A DNA stretch of 64,000 bases from Niebla homalea (GCA_019925105.1 JAHGAU010000013.1:496001-560000); one strand, 5' to 3'; positions 22,804-35,419 are shown, counted from the stretch's first letter. The notes: generated by a model from the sequence alone, not told the origin. Numbers and translations: made by a program.

Positions 22804-23809
22804 AGTGGTAGATTGAATCTTGAGAGGATCTTTGGCAACAAGCATTGTCAGCTTGGCTGGACAGTCGTCATGATGCACAAGGACAAGATATACTGTTAGA
22901 CATGGAGTGGACGATGTTGCGCGGCTGCGGTCATCCTAAGATGACGCCCTCTTTAAAGTGAAGTGTTATGCTATGCACCAAAGTGGCTGTTTCAGGTCGA
23001 CCGGTGTATGTGCGCGGAGTACAACAGACCTTCCTTTTCTCCCTGGTAGGTATCCAGGGGATGAAACGAAAATCTGGGCAAGTGATGAACGGAGATTACA
23101 AGTCTCTTTACCTATCAACATGGATGGATGCCAACATTCAATCCATCACTTTCAATCATGAAATTGAATGTAATGGACTCGGCAATGCAAGTGAGATCGG
23201 AAAGGAAATATATAACAATCATCAGCGTCCAGGGGTTGCAAGAGGTCGCACAGAAATGGGCTGTACACGCAGCCTTTGTATGAATGCGCAAGGCATCCTC
23301 CTTCTAATAGGGAGGAGAATAGGGAGGGGCACACATGAAACCGGGTGTCCAGTAAGGGCAAGACCATGATGCCTAAGCTTGACATAATAGAAATGCACGC
23401 CAGGCGTTTCAAGTCAATGAGCCAGAAATACTCTCAAGGTGATCTATGGTTATGAGTGGCTGTACGGAATCCAGAGTAAGGAGTTGAGTCAAATAATGGG
23501 CAAGGGGGATGGAAAATACTTGACATTTGTCTCTTCATTGGTGCCCTTTGGCGACGCTTAGAACTATAACTATCTAGGTAGGTAGATAGCGTCGGCCCCT
23601 CCGCCTTGGCCCCTGATTCACATCTCAAGTCTTCAGCTTTTTCATGAGCAGTAGAAGAATCAATAATCGATAATACGAGCACGCTGTGATATGTGAAATG
23701 TGACGGCAGTTACAGTCACAGACCACGATTGTGCTTGATTCCAACTGCCTGCTCCTCTCACCCTCTGAAACACGCAAGAATCCCATGTGACAACAGTCCA
23801 TCCAACATC
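22804..23809. other. 1-kb divergent intergenic region
   Basis: This separates the minus-strand secreted protein from the plus-strand MARVEL-like gene, so it holds both promoters. Frames of 60-133 codons on either strand lack features. Confidence 0.5.
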
Positions 23810-24693
23810 ATGTTCCTCCAATCCCGGCCCCTTTTCCTCCAAGCCTCCCGGAAACCATCGCCCTACCCACCCCTACCATTCCACCTTCTTCGATTGGCTT
23901 TGTGCCTCTCCGCCCTCATCTGCGCCGCCGTCCTCATCTTCTTCGTCGACCACCTACGTGATGAGGGTTACTCGATACCCTGGACCTTCATACTGGTATG
24001 TATATAATACATATATATAAAACCCAACTGATTAACCTCGCAACTAACCAATCCCGTCTCCCTCAACCACCACAGCTCCTCACAACATCCCTGCTCTCCC
24101 TGCTCCACCTCTTCGTCTCCACCTACATCCACACCACCCGCACATCCACGCCGTCCAACCTCCTCATCGCCAACCTCACCCTCACCCTCTGCTGGCTCGT
24201 CAGCCTCTCCGTCCTGACCCGCAACCTCGGCTGGACCCTCGGCCACCACTGCGCCCTCCGGACCTGGCACAATGAAGCCGGCATCATGGTCTGCCGGCTC
24301 TACAAAGCCCTCACCGCCTTCGCCGTCACGGGCGCCGCGGCCAGCATCGCGGCCGCGCTGCTGGATCTGCGGGTGCTGAGGAGGAGCCGGGATCGGGGCT
24401 TCTACAACCAGATGGACGACGATTCGAAAAGCCAGGCGGCGGTGGCCGTGGCCGTGAAGGACAACAACAACAACAACAACAGCAGGGGTGGTGGTGGTGC
24501 TGAACGGGGGGGCAGTAAGGGTGGGTTCGCGGATGCGCAGGAGCTGCAGATGTATGGACATGGGGAAGGGTGGGAGAGGAGGAGCCACGAGGGCGCGCGA
24601 GCGTATAAGCTGCAGAAGCCGATCGAGGCCAAGCAGTTTGGGTATGAGATGCCGAGCGAGCAGACCACGTATGCCGGGGGCAATGCGTACTGA
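23810..24693 (+). CDS. MARVEL-like four-helix membrane protein
   Basis: Two exons, join(23810..23995, 24076..24693), give 267 residues. Four hydrophobic segments are visible: about 26-46 (LLRLALCLSALICAAVLIFF), 56-77 across the splice junction, 90-110 (NLTLTLCWLVSLSVL) and 136-160 (ALTAFAVTGAAASIAAALLDL). A Cys- and His-bearing loop lies between helices 3 and 4. This four-helix layout with a short N-tail and long C-tail is typical of fungal MARVEL-domain proteins, which sit in the plasma membrane or vesicles. The C-terminal tail (about 165-267) is low complexity, with an Asn run, a Gly run and a closing Tyr-rich stretch. The intron is 80 nt and AT-rich. The start is the last in-frame ATG before the first helix. 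Function is unknown. Confidence 0.78.
24461..24482. repeat. AAC trinucleotide run
   Basis: An AAC run encodes the polyasparagine stretch in the tail of the MARVEL-like protein. It is likely to vary in length. Confidence 0.75.
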
Positions 24694-25093
24694 TGCCGGG
24701 GGGGAAACATGAGAGGAGGAACTGGCAGCTGGTGATGGATTCTGTTAGGCTTGGATGCATGGGATAGTATATGGTAATGATGCATGCCGGGTTAAGCTCA
24801 TCAGGTGTGTTTGTCCCCCAAGCTGAACTTGGCATCTTGCTCATGTTGTCCATGGGAAATCAGAGGACTCAAAAAGAATTCTAATATAGAGAAATGATGC
24901 ACAGTTTCATGGCAAAAGCAGTGGTGAATTCTGTCTATCTGATCCATCATTCACATCATAGGTGCAAAATCTCCGTAAGCGCCACCGCTTGATCATCCTG
25001 TCCGTATGACAGGGAGCAGCCATCAGCGCTTGATGCCTACTTCCATAAATGCACTCTTGATCTTCAAATGCATGACTACGTGAGCCTTGTCGG
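24694..25093. other. intergenic between convergent genes
   Basis: About 400 bases with no supported gene, holding two 3' ends. Confidence 0.5.
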
Positions 25094-27824
25094 CTACTCC
25101 TCCACAACCTGACCTCGTTCGGCACTTCTGTTTGCAGCACGCCCAGAAGAATTCTCCCTGTTAAAGTCCTCTATCGGCCCTTTGGCATCCCGTAATCTAT
25201 CGACGATAGCCTTGTTCTCTCCACAGCCTTCGAGCAGGAACCTCAAGCACATGATCGCATGTTCGCAAATGTAGGGATTGTTCGCATCCTGATTGCAACA
25301 GGCCAGAACCATTTCCACCCCCCCATATTGTCGGATCTGGTTCTGAACGGTGGGCGACTTCCATACGAGAGAGCTTAGAACAAGAATGACGAGCTTCTTG
25401 AGATTGCGCCATTCAAAATCACTCGGATCCGCCGACTCGATGGATTCTTGCTCTGACATATCCGCTGCAGGCGGCAGCGACGGATAGCCATCATTCTGGC
25501 CGGCAGCGCCAGAGCCATCCGTAGGCTCGATGTCGAATGGCCGCTCGACGGCGACCGGAGCTGGCTCTGCTGGAGGTGCCTTCTTGGCACTTACCGTCAA
25601 GCTCTGTGCCTGTTGCTGAAGAGCTTCCAGCCGAGATTCCGCCACTGTTTGTGGTACGGGATGGGCAGTGATGGGTGCTTTGGGGATACTTTCCTCGAGT
25701 TCTCGAAGCAGTGTGATGAGCTCTGAAGTGATCTCCCAATTCACCAACAGACCTTTCCACTCCTCGCTTTCCGTGAGTACCGCAAAGAATTCAAGGAATT
25801 GATAGACTCCCTCGTACACACGCTCCATATCCCATAGATTTAGCGGGAAGTCTTCTGGGAGGGCAGCCCCAGCTTTGATCTGTCCTTGCAAGTAGATCAG
25901 AGCGCAAGTCTCGGGGATGATCGAGGAGCGAAAGATGGTGAATATATATCTGACAATGTAGACGTCAACGCGCCGGGATGCATCGGCATGAGGATTTGGA
26001 GGGTCTTCCGGTCTCCTAGTCTTGTCATTTTTCACGGTCCTGGCCCTATCCTGGCCCTTGTCGCCCTCCTCGTTCTGCTTTCCACGGAATATTTGGGTAA
26101 GGATCTTGATAACCATTGACTGAGCCGGTGAGACAATATCTTTGACCTCCGAAAAGGTCTGGTAGGCATACGGCATCAGACCATTCTCCAAGATAGCCTC
26201 CATGATTTGCATCATGAGTCTGAAGTATACTTCTTCATCTTGAAGATCCCAAGCGGCGATGAATATTAGTAGTTCTCGTAAGAGGTTGCGTCCGGCTTCG
26301 CCGGCTAACAGGATGTTGCATCTCATAGCTTGCATGTCTCTGTTGTGCAGCAGGCCGCCGAGCCCCGGGCAAATGCCAATCTGTATGATCATCGGGAGTG
26401 CCTCTATCTCATGCGGACCCAGGACAAGTGGTATGTCTGTCAAGAGACCTCGTTGCTGGTCACCAGGATGATGCTCCGGAAAGTCTTCCTCATCTTCGGC
26501 CAGGAGGGGAGCTTGATCGTTTACCTTGCCATCAGCGTCTTCCGGCAACGCCTCGGGGCTACCAAACTCCACATTGTTGAGCGGCTGATCCGCCAGCCTA
26601 GCCATTAATTGATCCTTCGCAGCTTGAAGTGTGACTGCCGCAGATTGAGGGGTCCGGAGCGCAGTGAATTCGTCTCCTTTGTCGGTCTTGACAGATCCAT
26701 ACAACATCTCTTGCTCGGACTCGGCAACAGGGGGTCCGTCAGGTTTAGCAGCTGATTTCTTCGGCGGTTGATCCCTCGAGGCTTGCTCCATGTATTCACG
26801 TCTGCGCTGCCACATTTCTGCGTCTTTTGAAGGCTCGATCGAAGGGGCTTTGTTGGTAGATGTGTCACTTCGCCCAGCCATTTCACCTTGCTCAGGGAGA
26901 TCGCTGGCCCTCGTTTTGCCGTTCTCCATGGAACTTGCGAGGTCATTGCTTTGTGCATTTGGAGCTCCTTGGTCCGGAGACTTGTGAGTCTCATTGGTCT
27001 TCAGGCTCTGCTTCCCAGCATTATCAGTAGGCGAGGGCTCGGCTGATTTACGTCGAAGCCCTGGTGGCAATGCGTATTCATTCGCTACTTTGGAATTGGC
27101 GAATAAATCAAGCCAGAGTAGAAGTTTGCGCTGCTCATTCTTCATGATGAAGTTATGCAGGAATTGAAGACAGGTGATTAGAAGCTTCTTGTCTGGTAGA
27201 TTTTTAGTAATGGTGAGAGGCAACATCATAACCAGACTCACAGGCGTTGATCACACTGTGCCAAGGAAGTTCTGCTCGCGTTGGCGGATCTCCATCATAT
27301 CCTCTGGCTGTGACTCGCACGCAGAGATCAATGAGCTTGAGGACCTGATGATCCAACGAGCTTTCCCCAGCCAGGTTCTGAGCTCTTTGCGTTGTGGCTA
27401 AGCAATTCCTGGCCATCAGAAGGATATCGTTCAATCTCTCGAGGTCCTTGATCAGTGTTTCATAGTTGAGATTCATGAGAGCAGAGGAGGTCTTTATACC
27501 TGTGGCTGCATTCGCTTCTGAAGGTATGGACTGAGCCTCGAGCACAGGTATAGCGAGATAGAAGACTTGGTTGATGTCGGTCCATTGTTGAAGGCTTGCC
27601 CCTATGGCTTGTCTTACTGCAGCACTTTCCAATGTCCTGGCTAGCAATTTTTTCCCACTTCTCAAGCAATTCTCAAAGGTAGCATCGCGCAAGGACTTGC
27701 GACTTCGAAACAGCGATTGTGTCACCGAACAGACAAATTCAACCCCGAGCTCTTCTGTGAGCCTGTCATTCTTGTCCTGGCTCCTTGTCTCTTCTTGAGT
27801 TTGTAGTGACATAGAAGTCATCAT
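25094..27824 (-). CDS. CTR86: ataxin-10 homologue (Ctr86 type)
   Basis: Two exons, complement(25094..27192, 27242..27824), give 893 residues. The C-terminal ataxin-10 domain is plain at about residues 795-870: 'WRNLKKLVILVLSSLVWKSPTVQNQIRQYGG' followed by 'ACCNQDANNPYICEHAIMCLRFLLEGCGENKAIVDRL'. The upstream part is armadillo-like and helical ('LLITCLQFLHNFIMKNEQRKLLLWL' begins exon 2). A disordered, Pro/Ser/Lys-rich block of about 150 residues interrupts it (about 250-400), so the fungal protein is longer than human ataxin-10. The acceptor CAG at 27193-27195 was chosen because the alternative AAG three codons downstream creates a stop at the junction. Yeast Ctr86 is essential but poorly understood. 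The first ATG (MMTSM) was taken as the start. Confidence 0.88.
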
Positions 27825-28224
27825 TATCTCGCATTGTCATCCAGCAGGTGAAATCATCGCTAACAAGAATGTGTTTGGATCTGGAATCTTTGTCCCACCA
27901 AGATTTACTTAGGCAAAATAGCTCTGGGATCACGTGCTCGAGGCTCGCAATCTGAAAGAGGGGCGTAAGATTCTGTAGACTTTACTACCAAGAGCACCTT
28001 GATCCTACTTTCATAGCCTTGTGAATTAAGAGAAATTGTCTTCATCCGAGGCTTCATTGTTTCTTGCACTCTACAAAACTGCAGGTGCATAAAGCCTCCT
28101 GATAAAGTATTCTAGGAGGGTAGTTGTTAGTCTCGCGCTCTAGATCGATCAAGCAGGCTTTGGAGTCCTTTCTGAGGTCTTGGGCATCATGTCGTGGTTA
28201 AGACTTCATAGCTTTTCAGGAGGA
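27825..28224. other. intergenic
   Basis: About 400 bases between two minus-strand genes: the ataxin-10 homologue promoter and the permease 3' end. A CACGTG hexamer lies near 27932. Confidence 0.5.
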
Positions 28225-29869
28225 TCAAACCCATCCAACTCTCCAACCCATCCAACTCGCCCCTCCTAAAAAGGCAGTAACGCCTGTAAAAATGATTAAA
28301 CCACCGTAGCCAGACCCATAGCCTAGTGCGGCATCACCTTTTAACATTCGGCTGTTGACAAGCGCTTCACTCAGCGGACCGGAGACAACGCTGCCAATAC
28401 CACGTCCAGCAGCAAGGGCTCCAATTACTAGTCCAAACTCCGCTCGATCGTCTCGCCTTTGAATTTCGACTGATATTCCCGAATATGTTGACGAAAAGCC
28501 ACCCGCAAAAAGTCCATAAACTATCCCAAAGATACACAGGAGAGGCATAGAACCCGCTAGCCCCCAAAAGAGAAAGACAGAGAAAGTCGCTCCAATTGCA
28601 GAGATCAAAATCACTGACGTGACGTGTAATCGATCGGTCAAGCTACCAACGATTACAGCCCCGAAGACAGAAGCGACGTTGAACAGCGCCACGGTCACAG
28701 CACCTTCCGTCGAAGATAGTCCAAGTGTGCTGGCATATGAAGGCAAATAGATGTTGGGCATAAAGAAGCCGAGACCTTGAATGATGTTGCCTGCTTGCAA
28801 AACCCAGAAGGCTGGCATCTGCAGGAAGCCGAAGCTCACGCGTCGTGAATGGGAGGCCGCTCGGGTCACTGGGATCCTGGGTTTGACAGAGTACAGCAGG
28901 GGAGTGGTTAGGAGTGCCAAAACCACAGCCCAGGACCTTAACATCGTGGCGTATCCTATATAGAACGCGAAGTCAGCATTGCTTTAGAAGATCAAGACCC
29001 TCGAGAGAATGGTAAACGAGGCCTCGGAGATCTACTCACCATACTTGTTAAGGCCCCAATTCATGATGAAAGGAACGACGACACCACTGACTCCTGTCCC
29101 CGCCCACATTATTCCGAACGCGGTTCCTTTTCGACGGATGAACCATTCGTCAAGGTAAACCAATGTCGGGCTACACAGGTTCAGAGCTAGTGATGCAGCC
29201 ACGTTCGAGGGCGCTTACAAGTAGACTAGACCCCCAGATATTCCATATAGTATGCCTTGAGTAACAATCAGGTGCCATACCTTGGTGGCAAAAGAACTCA
29301 GAATGAGCGAGGTCACGAGCATGAGAAAACCAAGCCATTGTGCGTGGCCTCTGTGAAGAGGAAAGCGTTGCAAAAGAATGGATATAGGAGGCGCCCCGAG
29401 ATACATAATACCCTGCTCCCATATAAGTGTAAGCGCATTCCGCAAAGGGAAAGAGAGACTGCGCGCACCATTGCAGAAGTACCGATGGTAGTAATACCGG
29501 AAGGGGCGTCAGAGAAGGGAGGGTTTTCCATGTAATACTGTTTGAAAATACCAAACGAGAATGGAAACCCTTGGTGATGGTATCAGTAAGTTGACGCCTG
29601 GGAGAAACTGAAGATTGACTCCATCTTCATCTCTTCCCACAATGAACCATAGGTGACGTACCCCAAAGCAGAGCTTCGATCATGAAGCTGCCAGCCAGAA
29701 ATAGCCATGCTTGTCTCCCACCATCAGCCCTAGGCAGCGTGCTTTGCTGGTGCTCATGTCTATCGAATGGCGACATTCGACTGCTCGCATCCTGTCGATC
29801 CAATGGTCTGTTCCTGGAGCTCTGCGAAGGAGCATACACAGCCATATCTATAGCTTCCGTGGAAGCCAT
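28225..29869 (-). CDS. MFS permease, monocarboxylate transporter type
   Basis: Five exons, complement(28225..28955, 29040..29170, 29219..29412, 29469..29569, 29662..29869), give 454 residues with about twelve hydrophobic segments. The N-tail (about 50 residues) is polar. The core reads like fungal monocarboxylate permeases (Mch/MCT group): 'WGFPFSFGIFKQYY' in helix 1, 'GIMYLGAPPISILLQRF' in helix 2, 'YFPTLVYLDEWFIRRKGTAFGIMWAGTGVSG' around helices 4-5, and 'GYGSGYGGLIIFTGVTAF' in the last helix. The conserved 'DEWFxRRKGxAxG' loop is intact. Substrate cannot be told from sequence; many fungal relatives do not carry simple monocarboxylates. Introns are 48-92 nt. The GTG-started upstream extension was rejected in favour of the first ATG. 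Confidence 0.88.
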
Positions 29870-30210
29870 GACCGTTGAGGTGCTGTATTGTGAGCGTGCA
29901 AGATCTGCGTTGAATTGTCCAGGACCGGTATGAATCACAATTGTCACACGCCAAGGATTACCACGACCCGGCAGAACTCTATTAGTCAGGAATAGCCCTT
30001 GATGTCATCTACAAGTCCCGAGGGTTCAAAAGGATACGTGAAGAGTTGTCACAATAATGTTTTGCCTTTTTCAGGGGAATAGTGACCTGAATAGGCGATT
30101 GCTCGGTATCTGAAATGACTTCTCAGCCGCAATACCCATTTCCGATCTGATCTCACTCTCTCCAGACCTGCCTGCGGCGGGCGTTGAACACTCCACGATT
30201 ACAGCGACTC
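29870..30210. other. intergenic
   Basis: About 340 bases with no supported gene: permease promoter and SWF1 3' end. Confidence 0.5.
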
Positions 30211-31628
30211 CTACCTTGCGGGCAGGATGGCTTGAACGTTGACCAAAAATCCCAAGTCGTAAAGATTTTCAATCTCGGACAAATTCCCCACTCTGACCCA
30301 CTGCTGTCTTTCAAGGCTTGCAACATATGAGCGACTTAGTATGTCCGACTCAGAGCATCTCAACAGTTCTTGTGTACTCCAAATTGGCCATTGAAGAGTG
30401 GTCTCTCCTTTGTGATTTTCAGAGGGTTCCAATTCACCACATGTCTTCTTTCTTTTGAAGACAAGGCCATCAGTGATGTCGTCCCTCCAATCGGCCCATT
30501 TTGAGCTTTCGTTTGTGGTCATACCGGCCCAAATGAGATAGATGTGATACCAAAACAGTCCCCACGCTAAAGGTCCAGTCAGAAGAGCAAGCAGACCGAC
30601 TCCGCCAATCCGGAAATCCTGAGCAAACGCCCAGGACCACGAATGGAGATATTCTTCCCAGCTCAAACCTACACTCCAGGAAGTTTTTGCACTCTTGATC
30701 ACAGATATGTTCTGCCCTGAGTCAGCCTGCAACGTGTCGCGAAGTACTATACTTGCAAGGTAGGCTCCGTAATTGAGTAAAGCTCCAAGACTCGCCATCA
30801 AGCAGACAAAGTATATGTAATTGGCTCTGCCTAGGCAATTCATTACCCATATGCAGTGATGATCACTTTTGGCAATACAGGCTTTGCAGATGCTGCAGTG
30901 TTTGCTCCGTGCTGGCTTGGTGAAACGACAGGTGCGGCATACGTTGCCAGGGCTGTATAGTACATGGTCGTAGGGATATCGCCTTATTTCCTTCTCATGG
31001 CTCATTGGCGTTATAACAGAGGCACTTGACATGACGATCTTGTAAGTAAACATGTAAGGCAGTGCAGAGGCTACGAGAGCCGGCACATGATGAGAACGGT
31101 CAATCTTTGGGAAAGCAGCAGGAATGAAAAGGATCTCAGAGGTCGAGAGAATCGCCAAGAAAAAGATCTATCTAAAGATCAGCCAATATGCCCAGATTAG
31201 ACTTCATTCGCTTACCAAGACCAGGGGATGATTCTCGTTCATGAGGTATTGGCCGGCACGACTTGAAGAGGATGTCAACCTTCCTCCAGTAAGACGTCGG
31301 TCCAACTTCATGAAGAGCGCTGGTATCATGACACATAGTATTCGATGCAAAAGCCCTATAGGAGTATTGCTGAATCTTGTTCAGCTTGTTGTGGTGGAGG
31401 ACGCTTCTTTCAGACCAACCGCAGAGCAGGTAAGCGTCCAAAAAGCGCAACGAAGACGGTGCTGTAAGGTTTTAGTGTCACTACAAGTCCCTCGCCACAA
31501 CGCAATCTTTTTTAGAAGGGAAGCTCTGGAAGGCCATCACATCTTTGAGCCAAAGGAAGATAATCTCGATGGGTAGCGTACATGGATAGCGTGAGCACTA
31601 CTAAGGCCACACTCCGCAAGGGACCCAT
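30211..31628 (-). CDS. SWF1: palmitoyltransferase Swf1 (DHHC)
   Basis: Swf1 attaches palmitate to membrane-proximal cysteines of SNAREs and other transmembrane proteins in the ER. Four exons, complement(30211..31167, 31216..31369, 31420..31461, 31582..31628), give 399 residues. The N-terminus has a first helix (MGPLRSVALVVLTLSI...) continuing into 'FVALFGRLPALRNTPIGLLHRI', characteristic of fungal Swf1. The cysteine-rich domain runs from about 157 to 195 (CRTCRFTKPARSKHCSICKACIAKSDHHC), with DHHC at 183-186. Position 190 is Met in 'WVMNC', where the family almost always has Asn. Two further helices follow. The C-terminal 120 residues are soluble. Exon 2 is only 42 nt. SWF1 diverges from RAP1 across 387 bp. 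Confidence 0.93.
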
Positions 31629-32015
31629 TGTCTCTTACTCGACGTGTAAGGTGAGCAAGGATGGGTGGTGCAGCATCGATTTCAAAAGCCAAAACTTGGG
31701 TCTATCCGAGCAGATCTACGTTCGTACTAATGTCATCGATGCTCATTTGGTATACGATTGAATTTGTCGTTTAATGAATTCATAGCATGTCAACGAACAT
31801 GTTTGCCTTTTCAATCAGTGTCTGTCGATCTTATACATGTGTGGTGTGTATGTAATAGTAGATACCACGGGTGGTAGAGTACGGATGAAAGTAATAAATC
31901 CAGCGCCAAGCCTCAATCACCAGACCACGTGACTTTTTTGTTTTCGCGTATTCTTGAACGCGAAATCCCCATTTGCGTCATATGAATCTTCACCCTGAGC
32001 TGCCGATGGGCCATT
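31629..32015. promoter_or_regulatory. shared divergent promoter of SWF1 and RAP1
   Basis: These 387 bases separate the two start codons. A CACGTGAC element at 31926-31933, followed by a T-run, lies 85 bp from the RAP1 start. CACGTG is the core recognised by bHLH factors such as Cbf1; use here is inferred only. Confidence 0.5.
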
Positions 32016-34462
32016 ATGGCCCACATAGCATACAGCGGTGCTGCTCAACCCACTGAGGGTCAGCCTGGTCTATTCTCAGGGATCAAGTTCTGGCTTTCAC
32101 AAAAAGTACCTCAACGCAATCGATTTGTGCAAGATGTCGAGGTAAAAGATCCCTTCAGTCTAGGCAAGACCGAACAATCTGCTGAGAGCAACCAGTCTAA
32201 TGGCGGTCGCGTGTTACCTCTTGAAAAGCAGGCAGACGTCAAGATTGTAGACCATGCACGGAAAGAGCAATTGCCTGGCTCGTATGCATGGAGTCTGTTC
32301 TTACTCGCTACTCCTTGACCCTGACTTCAGTCCCCAGGTATTCATATACTTTCATCGAAGCTTCTGTCCGCAAAGGAGCCCGAGAAACCCTTGAAGATCA
32401 TGCTGTCGGGCCTCCCGAAGGGGCTGTCAGGACCACAGGCTCCGTGCAGCCTACAAAGGCAACTCGAACGAAATACACCTCTGCCGACGATAGTATCTTA
32501 TGGGATTGGGTGCAAACGAATCCACAAAAGTTTGGCGGCACGGAAGGCAATGAGATCTACAAGCAGCTTCAAAAGAAAGTGAGGAGCTCGACCCTGCATG
32601 TTAGCAACCTGAGTTCAATGAGCATAGCATCCACACCACCCTTGGCAATCTTGGAGAGATCGCTACATCAAAGTGCTAAAGGGGAGGCCTCGACCGTATG
32701 CTTTGCCCCACAATGCACCTGTAAGCCCGCTATCAGAAACTCAGACTCAACCCCAGCCGGCCAGTCGGACGCAAAGCAGGCCTGATCCCTCTGCGAAGCC
32801 TACCCCCTTTACCAATCAGGATGAGGATGATTTAATGAATGTGGGTGAATGGATTATGGACATGGACCCCGACCGTTCCGTTGAGGTTAGCACTTCCCTC
32901 AAGTTGTTCACCATTTTGATGCGATGTGTCCCCAGATCCTGAAAAAGCTTTGCTTTAAGCCCGTTGCGCTTTTTTTTTTTAAAGACACGAGTATGACACA
33001 TGCTTTCTCAATGATGGAGCGCCCATATTTTCTCTCGTCTGTTCTATTGATACTGATGTTTTCCTATTTAGGCATGGCAGAACTTCGTGAGGGAACACAA
33101 AGTATGTTGTATAGATGCGGAGCGAGACTGTGATATTAGCTAATAATCCAGAACGAAGAAAATCACACCCCCGAACAATGGCAGGCTTTCTGGGAAACAA
33201 CCGTACGCCCCCGCTTCTTGATAGAAAAGAGGGTTGGAACGAAGGAAGTCAAGTCGCAAGCTGGAATCATTGATCCACCGAGACGAAGTGGTGACATTAG
33301 CAAGACTCAGGTGATTCACTCTACAATCGAGGAGGGTGCTCATCGCCAAAGTATCACGTTCCACTCTTCAGACAGCCAAGCTCAGCGGAGCACGACACCA
33401 ACACCTGACATAAAGCAAGAATCTCCTCCTCCGCTCCCCAGGTTTCCTACTACTTCTAGAGCCGTGGCTGTTTCCATTCCAAGCATCAGCCTCAGCGCAC
33501 GGGCACGTAAGAGGAAATTAACGCAGGTGGGGGAAGAAGCCCCCTCTAGCTCGCCCCCTACGCGAAGGCTGTCACCAAAACGCATTCAGCACCGTAGCTC
33601 ACCTGACAGAAGGGAAATTCCGTCAACACCTGACAAAAGTCCTCATCGACCATTGTCACATCATCCGTCTCCACTTTTCGTCGAACAGGACTTCGTAGAA
33701 GCTGAACTTGAGCTCTCAGACATTTCTGTGAAGTTCGAGGATGTTGATGACCAGCAGGATGATATGGGGGATTTGGCAGAAGCATTTTCACCAACATTGA
33801 AGAGGAAGAACAGAACCACTCAGAGCTTACTCAGAGAGCCAACGCCATACCTCGATTTCGACATTGCCCCTCCAGATGGAGGGTGGGACAGCCGAGAAGG
33901 TTCCGAAGACGAGGACGTTTCACCAGACCGGAAGTCCAAAGATTCTGCGGGTAATGATCAAATACGACCAGCAATTGCAGACACCCAGGCAATCTTTGAC
34001 AGTGCAACCCAAGTTCCGGATCTCTATCCCTTACTCCCAGACAATGAGAAAATGGGCTCAGTGCCTCCCTCATCTCCCCCAGACATACCAAGATTACAGC
34101 CTCGTGCGGAAAGTGTTGTCTCGAGCAATCTCAGCGCGGAGCAGGACGCTTGGATCGAGTCTTTTGTAAGCAGAGGATTCTCTGTGGAAACCGTAGAAAC
34201 AATTCTAGCAAGCAGCAGCATGAACAGTAAGGTCGCAGCCGATGCTCTTGAATCGCTACCTCGAAATGCGAGAACATTCACAACGCTCGAAACCATCGTC
34301 GTACCAGAAGGCCGCAGAGGTGTTTGGACGGCTGACGATGACAAGGATCTTTCTTCAACAGACGCCAGAAGAATAGCCAAGCTTGAGGAGAAACACGGAA
34401 AGGACTCGATATCTCCAAGATGGGAGTTCCTCGAGTACTGGAATTCACCCCTGGATGATTAA
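32016..34462 (+). CDS. RAP1: telomere protein Rap1
   Basis: Rap1 belongs to the shelterin-like complex and is recruited to telomeres in most fungi by a TRF/Taz1-type protein. Five exons, join(32016..32281, 32338..32578, 32628..32885, 33072..33101, 33152..34462), give 701 residues. An N-terminal BRCT domain (about 6-102, 'LFSGIKFWLSQKVPQRNRF' to 'YSYTFIEASVRKG') is split by intron 1. A Rap1-type Myb domain follows (about 134-189, 'KYTSADDSILWDWVQ' to 'HPWQSWRDRYIKVLKGR'), then a second Myb-like stretch around 255-290. The middle is disordered. The C-terminal RCT-type domain (about 590-701) ends with 'STDARRIAKLEEKHG' and 'RWEFLEYWN'. Exon 4 is 30 nt, and intron 3 is 186 nt with a long T-run. 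Confidence 0.93.
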
Positions 34463-34940
34463 GGTTGACGTGGATCTAGCATTACACCCATCTTTCTCTA
34501 AGCCTCAGCTTCACTTTGGCAACTCAAGTTGCTTGGAAGCTGCTCTCAAATCGTATTCCTTATGTGAGTGGGGACAACAAAAGAACCAAATGTGGTTCTT
34601 TTGTTCACGTATGGATTATTTCGCCGGATACGGTCAAAACCTGGCTTCGAGTACATCCTGAAGTGATTTCCTGCGATACGTAGCCAAGAGCTTTCTCAGA
34701 AATTTCCTCTTTTGCTCTATTCCATCATTGATCAGTGCTTCTGTCTGAAGTGTCAGGTCACCAGGTTCGAGCACATCAAGTAACATATTCATCCCACACT
34801 ATTTCTACTGCATGCACTCCTCAAACATCATCAGACATCACAGCCTAGTCCTCTGAAAGCTGGAATGTGAGCAACGTCTGATACTTCTACTCTCGAGAAG
34901 AATCGTGGGGGTGCTGTCTAACGCGCAGCTCATCTGCTCT
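34463..34940. other. intergenic
   Basis: About 480 bases between RAP1 and the small membrane protein frame, both on the plus strand. It contains an inverted pair 'AAAGAACCA'/'TGGTTCTTT' near 34580-34600 that could form a hairpin in the RAP1 3' region. Confidence 0.4.
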
Positions 34941-35264
34941 ATGCGGCCTCCAATTGGCATGGCCGTCTTCCTTATCCTTATCACCATCGTCGTGGCTGTT
35001 ATTCTGATCTTCGCAATACGTATGACCTACCTCGACGACAAGGAGTCACGCCAGCCCCCAACAGCGCTCCCCATAGAAGAGAGAGCTATTCGGTGGGAAG
35101 ATGACTTGGTGGATGAGGGACCTGTAGTAGGATTGAGAGACAAATTGTGGCGCAACGGCTTCAACCTGTGGAGGGCCAAAACACGAAGTCAAGACGAAGA
35201 CGAAGTTATGTTGAGTCCAAAAAGTCCGCCACGAATGACTGGATGGAAGGCATGGAAGGCTTGA
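34941..35264 (+). CDS. small single-pass membrane protein
   Basis: An open frame of 107 residues from ATG. Residues about 7-29 form one long membrane helix (AVFLILITIVVAVILIFAI). The C-terminal 75 residues are charged, with alternating acidic and basic segments and two prolines before the end (SPKSPPRMTGWKAWKA). The predicted topology is a short N-tail outside or lumenal and a cytosolic tail. The helix followed by a coherent polar tail argues for a real gene, but no family was recognised and no intron is needed. A GTG codon 12 codons upstream was not used as start. It lies convergent with LSB5. Confidence 0.45.
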   Translation: MRPPIGMAVFLILITIVVAVILIFAIRMTYLDDKESRQPPTALPIEERAIRWEDDLVDEGPVVGLRDKLWRNGFNLWRAKTRSQDEDEVMLSPKSPPRMTGWKAWKA

Positions 35265-35419
35265 CGAATGATATCTCATGTCTCATGTGGAAATACTCAA
35301 AACTTCAAAGAAACATGCAAGAAGTCTTACCTTGTGTCTTCCAAAATCGCAGAAGCCGAAACTCCATCGCCCAAAGGCAGACCAAATATATACTAGCCTT
35401 GTGATTCTGCTTCATGAAT

